Assembly: GCF_025950235.1 (NCBI RefSeq)
Contig: NZ_JAPDDT010000007.1
Coordinates: 124,001-188,000, forward strand
DNA length: 64,000 nucleotides
Direction of reading: 5' to 3'
DNA from: Luteolibacter arcticus
GTDB taxonomy: Bacteria > Verrucomicrobiota > Verrucomicrobiia > Verrucomicrobiales > Akkermansiaceae
In this document: positions 26,794 to 34,373 of the stretch, one piece after another
How positions within the stretch are numbered: the stretch's first letter is position 1
How the letters are laid out: every line of letters starts with the position of its first letter
Made by a program: the position numbers and the translations under genes
Notes under the pieces: model-generated
Seen by the model: only the letters and a program-made list of their open reading frames with translations
Told to the model about the DNA's origin: nothing
The model's database searches: none

Positions 26794-29376
26794 CTAACGC
26801 CTCCTGCGGCAAGCCGCTGCCGTGGCGGCGAGCAGTATCAGCAGCGATGTGGAGGGCTCGGGAACGCCGGGCACTTGCGGAACAGAGTCGGCATCGACCG
26901 GCTTGAGCCCGTGCTGTTCATACTGCTCGATCGTTTCCAGCACGACCGCGCCGGAAACGCGGGTGACGAGTTGGTAGCGGGCAGCCAGCGCGGGACGATC
27001 GGTTTCGGGGACTTCGGAGAGAGTAGAGTCGATCGACTCCATCGCCCACTGGCGGGCGAGGTGATCCCAGACCGGCGCGCCGAGGCCTTCGGGGGGCGTT
27101 GCGCTGCGCCGCCAGTGCGAGGCGGGCTCATCGCGCTCGATGGCAAGCGTGTCGAGGAAGGCTGCGAGGTCCTCGAGAGGATTCAGCAGGGCGGGGCCGC
27201 GGCGCATCGCTCCGCTGCTTTGAAGTGCTTCCGCCAAGCGGTTCGGTCCCGGTGATGCCATGACCTCATGGATCACTGGGATGCGGGTGCCGCGCTCGAT
27301 CAATTGGAGCAATGCTTCTGTCTGTGCAAGGCCAACGGCTTGCGGGCCATGGATCCACACGATGTCACCGGCCTCGCCGGACTTGGCGCGGCGGACGGCC
27401 TCGCGCAGGGCGGGTTCATTGTCGCGGCCGCCGCTGAAACGTTGGTCGTGGAGGTCCCTCACGGTGACCGGGCTCACGCCATCATCTGCCAGGAGGATGT
27501 CGGCATTCCGTCCGCTCAAGGCCTGGAGCAACCACGGCTTCGCCTCATCCATCGAAGCCGAGCCATCGATCACGACCAGCAGCTTGCCCTCGGGCTTGCG
27601 GTGAAATTTCTTCGGCTCGCGCACCAGATAGCGCTCGAAGGCGGGCGCGAACTTGTCCTCGCACCATACGGCGGGGGCCTCGCCGGAATCGGCGGTGGCT
27701 TTCACGGCGAGAAGGCTGTTGCCAATGGTCGCCGCCGGCAGCGTGAGGGCCATCGAGCGGCCGGGGCCATCTGCCGCGGCGGTGCGTTTCTCCGCTCCCT
27801 GCTCTAACAGATCGAACGTGCCTTCGCTCTGCATCCAGACCGCGTGTTCGAGACCGTCCTTCAGGCCGAAGTTGCGTTCGAGGATGCGCGGCATTTCCCA
27901 TAGGTCACCATCGAGCGGCGCGGTGATGCCAAAGCGGATCTTCATGTCGCCGCCTGCCGGCACCGGGAAGCACTGCACCATCACGGTGTCGGGGCCACAC
28001 ATGGTGACGAGGACGGGATCGCGCCGCTGCACCACCGCAACCGCCTTGTAGGCGGCTTTCACTTTCGAAACCGCGTTGAAGGCGGCTTCGCGCGGTTCGC
28101 CATTAACCCACAGCGTGAGGCGGGACACGCGTCCGCCGCGCGGCAGCAACACCTGGCAGCGCGCCTCCTGTGCATTCTGGGCGCGATTGTGAAACACCAT
28201 CGTCCACTCGCCGTAGCCGAGCCGCGACCGTGGGTCGACATGGCCATCGAAGCGGGACTCGGAGAGGTCGAGGTTCTTCAATCGCAGGGCGACATCGTCG
28301 CCCCCGACATGTTCGTCGAATTCCCACTCGCGGTCTCCGTCGACCCGGGACCTGCGGGCGAATCCCGTCTCACTCACGGCCCGCGGCGGCTTCACGCTGG
28401 TGAACGGCTTGCCGGTGACGCGGAAGAAGACATCGCGAACCTTCGCGGTATCGAGATTGGAGGATGCCGATCCTCCCAGCGTCGCGGCTTGAAGCCACCC
28501 GTGTGCCATCCAGCCGACGATATCGGTGGTGCGTCCCATTTCGCCGTTGCGTTCATAGCAGGCACGCAGCAGCGCCCGGGATGAATGGAATGCGCGCAAT
28601 CTCTGCACCGCGGCTTCCCGGTCTGCACCGTTGCCGGTGGCGGCTTCCAACTGTGACCGAGTCCACAGCGACGGGCCTTCTAGCGCCATCAGCGCCACCA
28701 GTGCCGTGGCAAGGCCAGCCTTCCAACCGCGTCGATAACGCGGAACGTCCGGCGATTCCTTGCCAACCTGGCGACCGATTCGCCATGTCCACAACCCAGC
28801 GAAGACCGGCGTGAGGGAAAGCAGGCCCATGCCGATATAGATTAGCGCGAACGCTGACAGATGGATCAGCGGTAAGAAAAGCAGTCCATAGAATACGGCG
28901 ACGATCACCGCAAGGCCGGCGGCGAAGCCCTTCGTGGGCTCCTTGGCGCCCGGTGCTCCCTTCAAGAACCATGCATTGATCGCCGGTACTAGCAGGATCA
29001 GCAGCGCATGCCACCATGTCGGCACTGGATCAAAGAACACGCCGCCACAGAATGACGTGAGGATTTCCACCAGCACCACGATGACCGGCATCACCACTCC
29101 CCAAGACCACGCCCACATCGGATTCAGGGGCCGCTTTGATTGGCCCGACCATGGCTCGGGAGCCGGCCGATAGCCTGCATCGAGTCGTCCGAGGATGCCT
29201 TCCAATTGCATCAGGCCGATGTTTCCGGAGGCTTCCCTCTCGGCTTCCTCATGGATGTGGCGGCGCAGGTCTGATTTGAGTTCGTCCGCCTCTTCATCGT
29301 CGAAGCCTTCGCGGCGGGCGCGCTCGTCGAGGTATTCGGCCAGACGTTTCTCGGCTTGGGTAGTCCACGTTTTCAT
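26794..29376 (-). CDS. membrane protein with HAAS-like N-terminus, VIT/vWA-like region and PEP-CTERM tail
   Basis: An 860-residue protein. Residues 1-65 resemble the HAAS helical domain found next to PadR regulators (RLAEYLDERARREGFDDEEA). Residues about 85-235 contain four hydrophobic segments. The middle (about 370-480) looks like a VIT domain (MVFHNRAQNAQEARCQVLLP). KLLVVIDGSASMDEAKPWL near residue 595 is a von Willebrand A MIDAS (D-x-S-x-S). The C-terminus, VPEPSTSLLILLAATAAACR followed by Arg, is a PEP-CTERM sorting signal, implying exosortase processing. It is the last gene after a small exported protein and padR. Related VIT proteins in exosortase systems are known (MSEP-CTERM type), but the HAAS fusion is unusual. 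No exosortase lies in the window. Confidence 0.8.
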   Translation of the reverse strand: MKTWTTQAEKRLAEYLDERARREGFDDEEADELKSDLRRHIHEEAEREASGNIGLMQLEGILGRLDAGYRPAPEPWSGQSKRPLNPMWAWSWGVVMPVIVVLVEILTSFCGGVFFDPVPTWWHALLILLVPAINAWFLKGAPGAKEPTKGFAAGLAVIVAVFYGLLFLPLIHLSAFALIYIGMGLLSLTPVFAGLWTWRIGRQVGKESPDVPRYRRGWKAGLATALVALMALEGPSLWTRSQLEAATGNGADREAAVQRLRAFHSSRALLRACYERNGEMGRTTDIVGWMAHGWLQAATLGGSASSNLDTAKVRDVFFRVTGKPFTSVKPPRAVSETGFARRSRVDGDREWEFDEHVGGDDVALRLKNLDLSESRFDGHVDPRSRLGYGEWTMVFHNRAQNAQEARCQVLLPRGGRVSRLTLWVNGEPREAAFNAVSKVKAAYKAVAVVQRRDPVLVTMCGPDTVMVQCFPVPAGGDMKIRFGITAPLDGDLWEMPRILERNFGLKDGLEHAVWMQSEGTFDLLEQGAEKRTAAADGPGRSMALTLPAATIGNSLLAVKATADSGEAPAVWCEDKFAPAFERYLVREPKKFHRKPEGKLLVVIDGSASMDEAKPWLLQALSGRNADILLADDGVSPVTVRDLHDQRFSGGRDNEPALREAVRRAKSGEAGDIVWIHGPQAVGLAQTEALLQLIERGTRIPVIHEVMASPGPNRLAEALQSSGAMRRGPALLNPLEDLAAFLDTLAIERDEPASHWRRSATPPEGLGAPVWDHLARQWAMESIDSTLSEVPETDRPALAARYQLVTRVSGAVVLETIEQYEQHGLKPVDADSVPQVPGVPEPSTSLLILLAATAAACRRRR

Positions 29377-29388
29377 GGCGGGGAGAAG

Positions 29389-29790
29389 TCAATTGCGGCG
29401 GGGAATTGCCGGTTTTTTCGGAAGTTCGGATGAAGGCACGGTGAAATCGGGGAGACCTCGCACGCCCTTGGCCATCTCTTGGAAATAGGCCTGCATCTCC
29501 TCGCCAAGCATCTTCCCGGCGGGCGTCAGCCGGTAGTACTTGCGGGCAGGACCTTCGCTGGATTCTTCCAGGCGGGTGGTCACCAGGCCCTGTTTCTTCA
29601 GGCGCGAGAGCAGGGGATAGATCGATCCTTCCGCGACGCCGATGCCTGGAATGGCGACCAGCGTTTTGACCAGCGCGTAGCCATAGCATTCACCACCGGC
29701 CAGTGCCTTGAGGATGCACAGGTCGAGCACGCCCTTGCGCATCTGGACGGTCCAGTTCTCGAAAAGCTCGTTGGGATCGACTTCGCTCAT
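29389..29790 (-). CDS. PadR family transcriptional regulator
   Basis: A 133-residue winged-helix repressor: MRKGVLDLCILKALAGGECYGYAL, VAEGSIYPLLSRLKKQGLV (recognition helix) and EGPARKYYRLTPAGKMLGEEM (wing). PadR proteins commonly control an adjacent membrane protein with a HAAS domain, and that is the arrangement here: the HAAS/VIT gene begins 12 bp downstream. The start codon overlaps the stop of the preceding gene (ATGA). The inducer is unknown. Confidence 0.93.
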   Translation of the reverse strand: MSEVDPNELFENWTVQMRKGVLDLCILKALAGGECYGYALVKTLVAIPGIGVAEGSIYPLLSRLKKQGLVTTRLEESSEGPARKYYRLTPAGKMLGEEMQAYFQEMAKGVRGLPDFTVPSSELPKKPAIPRRN

Positions 29791-30161
29791 GGCTCGTCTT
29801 TCATGCCCTCCGGCAGGAAGGGAGGGCGCTCGCTCTTCTCGCCCTTGCTCAGGTCAAAGGTGCGCTCGACCTTGTCACCGCCGGTCATTTCAAGAACCGA
29901 GCCGTCCTCGCTGAGGCGGACCGAACAGTGCTCCCAGTGGAGGGCCTCGTGATCGACATAGTAGGCCTGCCAGCTCCCGCCGGGCGCGCGGGTGTGGAGT
30001 CGCACGGTGTAGGGCTCGCTCCAGCTATCCCAGCCGTTCCATTCCTGGGTCACGACATACCGGACGCCTTGTGGCGAGGCACCGTGCGCCACCACTCCGC
30101 CCTGATCGGGCTGGATGACGAAGCCGATAAAGAGCGCGATGATCAGAGCTGCTGCTTCCAT
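29787..30161 (-). CDS. small exported or membrane-anchored hypothetical protein
   Basis: A 124-residue protein from the ATG at 30161, with an N-terminal hydrophobic segment (MEAAALIIALFIGFVI) acting as signal or anchor. The rest is a beta-rich domain (VRYVVTQEWNGWDSWSEPY, WEHCSVRLSEDGSVLEM). Its stop overlaps the padR start (ATGA), so the three genes appear to form a coupled unit. No family recognised. Confidence 0.7.
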   Translation of the reverse strand: MEAAALIIALFIGFVIQPDQGGVVAHGASPQGVRYVVTQEWNGWDSWSEPYTVRLHTRAPGGSWQAYYVDHEALHWEHCSVRLSEDGSVLEMTGGDKVERTFDLSKGEKSERPPFLPEGMKDEP

Positions 30162-30244
30162 GGCCGGAAAAGAGTTTCCGGACAGGTAGCGTGCATCGCA
30201 AGGTAGTGGCAAGCCAAATCGTCACCGGCCGAGGGCGGCAGCGC

Positions 30245-31558
30245 TCAGTGGTTGTGGCCGTGCTCGGCCGCGCCGAGATTCAGCACGAACTGGAGCCACA
30301 CCGTGTGCTCGTCCGCATAGCCGCCGAGCCGGTCGTAGGTGTATTGCAGGCGAGTATGGACGTCGGCGTTCTCCGCGAGATGAAACGCGCGCCCAATATT
30401 GGCGGCGGCACGCCAGCGGCGTTCGTTGCCCGACATGCGGTTGCCCGAAGCCCATTCGATCCTCGCGCCGAGCGTCCAGTCCTCGGTGAACTCGATGCCG
30501 CTGGCGGCGTAGATGCCGAGCTCATCGTAGTCGCCCTTGATGCCTGCGGCATCGCGCGCCTCGACGGCCCGATAGAACGCCTCGCCACGCCACCACACTG
30601 GGCGACCACCGGCTTCGCACTCGCCGAAGACATCCGCACCGGCTGTCCAAGTGGTCCGGCCGAAGCCGTTCTCGCCGGCGGCTAAGGACAGGCCTGCCCG
30701 CTCGATCACCTTCAGCCCCGGCTTCGTTTCCAAGCGGCCGAAGAAGAAGCCGTCGTCGAGGTAGGCTTCCTCGGCATCGTAGGTGCCGCCGTTGCCGGCA
30801 AATCCGTGGCCATGGTGGTGGTGATGCTCACCTTCTTCTTCCTCCTCTTCCTCGTGGTGCTCGCCCGCGTGCTCGACCGCTTCCAAGTACGCCTCACGTC
30901 GTAGTTCGCGGGTCGCGCCGTGCTCATGATCACGTGTCTGGCCGTAGCCGAAGCGGAGCAGCCAGCGCTCGTCGGTGCCGGGCAACGGCCAGGAGAGCTC
31001 GGTGCCTAGCACGACCAGCCCTTCTTCGCCGAGCAGGCGGATCATCGAGATCGGCGGCTCCACGAACTGGCGGTCGTGCAGGTGCAGCGTGTTCTCATGG
31101 CCGAAGGGCGCGAAGAATTGCCCGCCGCGGAAGACCCCCTCGCCCGGCAATTCGACGGTGGCATAGCCTTCCTCCCACTCGCTGCCCCAGCCGTCGAAGC
31201 GATCCCAAAACACGTTGTGGTTCGCATGCACCGACACCCGCTCGCCGAACTCCATCACGCCACCGAGTTCGATGCCCTGGAGATTGAAGCCATCATCGAT
31301 TGGCGCGTGGCTGCCACGGATCAGTCCGAGGTTTTTCTCGGAGGTCGATCCACCGATGGCCATCGCGGCATTCAGGTGGGGGTGGAAGTGGAACCAATCG
31401 TTCTTGTCCTCTTCCTTTTCCAAATGCGGATGATGCGGACTGCCCGGCAAGTGGCCGGGGTGTCCGTGATCGTGATCATGATGCTGATGGCCGGAATGCG
31501 AGTCACCATCGGCGAGCAGAAGGGCAGGGCAAAGCAGGAGGGCGGCGGCGCGATTCAT
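30245..31558 (-). CDS. histidine-rich outer-membrane beta-barrel protein, probable metal uptake
   Basis: A 437-residue protein from the ATG at 31558, with signal peptide MNRAAALLLCPALLLA. A His/Asp-rich stretch follows directly (SGHQHHDHDHGHPGHL), and a second lies mid-protein (EEEEEEEGEHHHHHGHGF), suggesting divalent-metal capture. The remainder has alternating aromatic strands and ends LQFVLNLGAAEHGHNH, consistent with a barrel. Similar proteins in other bacteria sit in zinc-starvation regulons. A strong palindrome lies 29 bp upstream of the start, where a Zur/Fur-type repressor could bind. Metal identity is inferred. Confidence 0.75.
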   Translation of the reverse strand: MNRAAALLLCPALLLADGDSHSGHQHHDHDHGHPGHLPGSPHHPHLEKEEDKNDWFHFHPHLNAAMAIGGSTSEKNLGLIRGSHAPIDDGFNLQGIELGGVMEFGERVSVHANHNVFWDRFDGWGSEWEEGYATVELPGEGVFRGGQFFAPFGHENTLHLHDRQFVEPPISMIRLLGEEGLVVLGTELSWPLPGTDERWLLRFGYGQTRDHEHGATRELRREAYLEAVEHAGEHHEEEEEEEGEHHHHHGHGFAGNGGTYDAEEAYLDDGFFFGRLETKPGLKVIERAGLSLAAGENGFGRTTWTAGADVFGECEAGGRPVWWRGEAFYRAVEARDAAGIKGDYDELGIYAASGIEFTEDWTLGARIEWASGNRMSGNERRWRAAANIGRAFHLAENADVHTRLQYTYDRLGGYADEHTVWLQFVLNLGAAEHGHNH

Positions 31559-31586
31559 TGATGCGAGAAAGAAACTGCTGCATGAA

Positions 31587-31610
31587 AAGTGCAATAATAA
31601 TATTGCACTT
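31587..31610. promoter_or_regulatory. 24-bp palindromic operator candidate
   Basis: Perfect 9-bp arms AAGTGCAAT and ATTGCACTT flank AATAAT in an AT-rich island. It lies 29 bp before the histidine-rich outer-membrane gene (minus strand) and 76 bp before the decayed methyltransferase gene (plus strand), so it could have controlled both. Size and symmetry suit a Fur/Zur-family dimer site, but the regulator is not known for this group. Confidence 0.6.
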
Positions 31611-31685
31611 GGTTTGCGTTTTGTGGATTCGTCGGATGTGGCCGCCCTCCGCCACGAACTCTTCGCAAAGCCACCTTCACGACCC

Positions 31686-31981
31686 ATGTCCACCTCGAGT
31701 CCATCGCCCTCCTTCGACAAGGACCACGCCGCTGCCTATGACCAGCGATTCGCCAAGCTGGATCCCATGCGGGATGCGCTGCACTCGCGCGCCCGCTGTG
31801 TGTGGGTGCGGGTACGGGGGCTGAGCTGTTAGCCTTGGCCGCCAGGTTTCCCGGCTGGCGATTCACCGCGGTCGAACCCTCGGGTGCCATGCTCGATCAC
31901 TGCCGGAAGAAAGCGACCGAAGCGGGGATTGTGGATCGTTGCGAGTGTCATGAGGGCTATCTCGACTCGCTGGTCGGATAG
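31686..31981 (+). pseudogene. class I SAM-dependent methyltransferase, frameshifted and truncated
   Basis: The first frame starts MSTSSPSPSFDKDHAAAYDQ and runs through RFAKLDPMRDALHS, the usual N-terminus of a small SAM methyltransferase. It then leaves frame at about 31790 and stops at 31832. From about 31797 another frame gives motif I and beyond: CVGAGTGAELLALAARFPGW, then FTAVEPSGAMLDHCRKKA, stopping at 31981. About 12-16 residues between the helix and motif I are missing, and the C-terminal ~100 residues are absent. The gene is therefore dead by an internal deletion plus 3' truncation. It shares its upstream region with the operator candidate. Confidence 0.8.
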
Positions 31982-32046
31982 CTCAGGACGGGATCAATCC
32001 ACCTCTTGCGGGAGGGCGCTCTTCAGCACCTGCGCTTTCTAACAAG

Positions 32047-32409
32047 TCAGTCCCTTGCCGGGGCGGCAGGCAGGAACAGCACCACGAACTGGGCGATGGA
32101 AGTCAGGATGATCAGGCCCACCCGCATCGTGGCGTCCTCCGCGGGGACTTTCACAAAGCAGTAGAGGTAGAAGCCGAACACCAGCGCGACGACCGGCCCG
32201 GCCATCGCGCGGGCGGCGGAGAGCTTTCCGCAGCGGAGGAGGAAAGCCCCGGCCATGACGATCAATCCGGTGACCAGGCAAAACCACAATGCGTTGGGCT
32301 TGTAGGCGCGTTCTTCGATGCAGCGCTGCAGACCGGTCCAGATGAGGTGCAGCGAATAGAAGACCGTGAGCAGCCAGCGGTAGTCAGGGGAGAAGGGCAC
32401 GGTCCTCAT
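32047..32409 (-). CDS. hypothetical membrane protein, four TM segments
   Basis: A 120-residue protein made almost wholly of hydrophobic segments (LLTVFYSLHLIWTGL, ALWFCLVTGLIVMAGAFLL, MAGPVVALVFGFYLYCFV, GLIILTSIAQFVVLFLP) joined by short charged turns. It begins MRTVPFSPDYR at an ATG. No conserved catalytic residues are visible and the family is not recognised. It lies between the dead methyltransferase and a small Cys-rich protein gene on the opposite strand. Confidence 0.65.
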   Translation of the reverse strand: MRTVPFSPDYRWLLTVFYSLHLIWTGLQRCIEERAYKPNALWFCLVTGLIVMAGAFLLRCGKLSAARAMAGPVVALVFGFYLYCFVKVPAEDATMRVGLIILTSIAQFVVLFLPAAPARD

Positions 32410-32618
32410 TTACGACGATTCTGTTGCCTCTGGTCCTGCTGTCGAGGAAGTCATGGATTAGCGGTGAATTGCCATAGTGTGCGACATGGTAAATGAGAAT
32501 GGGTCGCAATTCGTTGAAATCCTAGGACTTGAGACTGTTTCTCAAGTCATTCTTAGGTTGCGCGGGAGAAATCCCGGCAGCATGTTAGGGCGAATCTTTC
32601 AACCAACCTACCGATCTT

Positions 32619-32813
32619 ATGAATACGAAAACGGCAACCCGCGCCTGCCAGGCCTGCGCTTTCTGGAACAAGCTTGAAGACGATGCTGGCGAGTGCCGCC
32701 GCCATGCACCCCAAACCGTCGCCTTCGAGGTCGATGAAGAGGTGAAGTTCGAGTCGATGTTCCCCGTGACCGCCGGTGACGACTGGTGCGGCGACTTTCA
32801 AAAGGCTGATTGA
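32619..32813 (+). CDS. small cysteine-rich protein
   Basis: A 64-residue protein starting MNTKTATRACQACAFWNKL. Four cysteines, arranged C-x2-C ... C ... C (ACQAC, GECRR, DWCGDF), suggest a metal- or cluster-binding knuckle. The rest is acidic (FEVDEEVKFESMF). It is followed by a strong terminator 28 bp after the stop, supporting a real monocistronic gene. Similar short CxxC proteins are widespread but functionally uncharacterised. Confidence 0.7.
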   Translation: MNTKTATRACQACAFWNKLEDDAGECRRHAPQTVAFEVDEEVKFESMFPVTAGDDWCGDFQKAD

Positions 32814-32840
32814 AATGGCCGAATGACTTCGGTCATGTGC

Positions 32841-32874
32841 AAAGCCCTGTCCTTCGCGGGACGGGGCTTTTTCT
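32841..32874 (+). terminator. intrinsic terminator after the small Cys-rich gene
   Basis: Arms AAAGCCCTGTCC and GGGACGGGGCTTT pair over about 11 bp with one G-T pair around a TTCGC loop, followed by a TTTTTCTT run. This is the most canonical rho-independent terminator in the window. Confidence 0.85.
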
Positions 32875-32986
32875 TGTACCGCGCGATGCCCTTCGTCTTT
32901 CCTGCGGCCTGTTGATTGGCAACGACGGGCGCAAGTTCCGCAAGCGGCCGCGAGCGCGGTGGGGGGAGGGGGGGTATCCTCCGGGC

Positions 32987-33709
32987 ATGTTCTGCTCATG
33001 GAGAAGAAGCCCCTCGGCCCCGTGCTCGTGTGCGTTCCAACTGCGCGGGCCGCTGCCCGAGCTGCTCAATCATCTTTGCTGTCTTGGAAAGACCACGCTT
33101 GTCCTGCGGCAGCAGGGGCTGAGCCTTGCCAAGTCCACCACCTTCGGGCTCTCGGTTGCCACCCGCGAAAGCGGCTGGCAGGTCATTGGCGATCATCTCA
33201 GCGGCTTGGAAACCGACACGGGCCGGCTTCAGAATCTCTACCTGCTCGCTGGTGCCTCCGACCGGCGGCCGCTGATCGGAATGGCGGAGCCGGGCCGGCC
33301 GCTGCACCTGACGATCCGGCTCGACGGTCACGCATGGGATTCACCGGTGGTTCGGAATTTGATCGATCACTTCGAAGGGGTTTCGCTCGATTGTCTCGAG
33401 AGCCGCCGCCTCGGCGCGGGGGCCTGGCTGGATGAATGGGAGCGGCCGGTGAACCCGGCTTGTGATGCCGCCGTTGTCCGCGACGCCTGCCAGATCCTTC
33501 ACGAGTGCCGCGACCTGGAGGTGGATGTCCGGACGCCGGGCAGCCGGGGCGCGGCACGTTTTGAGCCGTCGTTTGTCGATTCCTCAGGAAGCGTGCTCCG
33601 CGTCGCGGACAGGACCCAACGGCACGTGGTGCATGCGGACGTGAATGATCCGGGCTTCCACCTTTCGAGAACGGAGCACTTCGGTCTGCGGTTGCAGATT
33701 TCGGCTTAA
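32987..33709 (+). CDS. hypothetical protein
   Basis: Unrecognised protein of about 240 residues. The C-terminal two thirds have clear protein-like composition in this frame (ESGWQVIGDHLSGLETDTG, RPLHLTIRLDGHAWDSPVVR, AAVVRDACQILHECRDLEVD, HVVHADVNDPGFHLSRTEHF). The N-terminal ~40 residues (MFCSWRRSPSAPCSCAF) are unusual, with many Arg, Ser and Cys, so the true start may lie downstream or an early frameshift may exist; another frame opens at 32998 with MEKKPLGPVLVC. Its stop is 2 bp from that of kdpE on the other strand, so the genes are convergent. Confidence 0.5.
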   Translation: MFCSWRRSPSAPCSCAFQLRGPLPELLNHLCCLGKTTLVLRQQGLSLAKSTTFGLSVATRESGWQVIGDHLSGLETDTGRLQNLYLLAGASDRRPLIGMAEPGRPLHLTIRLDGHAWDSPVVRNLIDHFEGVSLDCLESRRLGAGAWLDEWERPVNPACDAAVVRDACQILHECRDLEVDVRTPGSRGAARFEPSFVDSSGSVLRVADRTQRHVVHADVNDPGFHLSRTEHFGLRLQISA

Positions 33710-33710
33710 C

Positions 33711-34373
33711 TCAAAGCGGCTCCACGATCCGGTAGCCGATGCCGGGTTCGTTGCGAATCAGCAGCAGGTCGCCGAGCTTCTTGCGCAGCAGGTTCGCATA
33801 GACGCGGAGGTAGTGCGTTTGTTCCTCCGCTTGCGGGCCCCACACCTCGCGCAGGAGTTGGCGCTGGGTAACGATTTTCCCCGGATGCTTCACGAGGGCG
33901 CGGAGGAAGGCGAACTCGGTTGGCGTGAGTTTCAGCTCCTCGCCCTTCAAGATCGCCTCGTGGCGGTCCAGCCGGACAAGCAGCGGGCCGAAGACGATCT
34001 CCGGAGCATCGTTGCCATGACGGCGGCGCTGGATGGCGGAAAGACGTGCGAGCAGCTCGCCGGTGGCAAAGGGCTTGGTGACGTAGTCGTCGGCACCGTT
34101 TTCGAGTGCGGCGATCTTGCCCTGCTCCTCGTCCCTCACGGAAAGAATCAGCACCGGCACGTCGCTCCACTCGCGAAGGCGCTTGAGGACTTCGAGCCCG
34201 TCGAGATCCGGCAAGCCGAGATCGAGTAGCACCGCATCCGGCCGGTGGACCGCGCAGGCTTGCAGGCCGAGTTGGCCGTTCTCGGCCTCCTGGACGCCGT
34301 AGCCGCGCGACTCAAGCGCCAGCCGGAGCAGGCGGCGGATCTGGATTTCATCGTCAATGACAAGGGCGGTCAT
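33711..34373 (-). CDS. kdpE: KdpE response regulator
   Basis: OmpR-class regulator of the kdp operon. The receiver domain has the acidic pocket (VIDDEIQIRRLL), phospho-acceptor Asp in VLLDLGLPDLDG and Lys in DDYVTKPFATGEL. The C-terminal winged helix includes LTPTEFAFLRALVKHPGK and HYLRVYANLLRKKLGD, typical of KdpE. Its ATG overlaps the kdpD stop (ATGA). Predicted to activate kdp transcription under K+ limitation or osmotic stress. Confidence 0.95.
   Translation of the reverse strand: MTALVIDDEIQIRRLLRLALESRGYGVQEAENGQLGLQACAVHRPDAVLLDLGLPDLDGLEVLKRLREWSDVPVLILSVRDEEQGKIAALENGADDYVTKPFATGELLARLSAIQRRRHGNDAPEIVFGPLLVRLDRHEAILKGEELKLTPTEFAFLRALVKHPGKIVTQRQLLREVWGPQAEEQTHYLRVYANLLRKKLGDLLLIRNEPGIGYRIVEPL

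Noticed and set aside
30830-30860. Short tandem-like CTTCTTCCTCCT repeat
   Set aside because: It is the coding sequence of the Glu-rich segment beside the histidine stretch in the outer-membrane protein.
32998-33435. Alternative plus-strand frame starting MEKKPLGPVLVCVPTA
   Set aside because: It loses protein-like character after about 35 residues, whereas the frame ending at 33709 stays protein-like for over 180 residues. An early frameshift remains possible and is mentioned with that gene.
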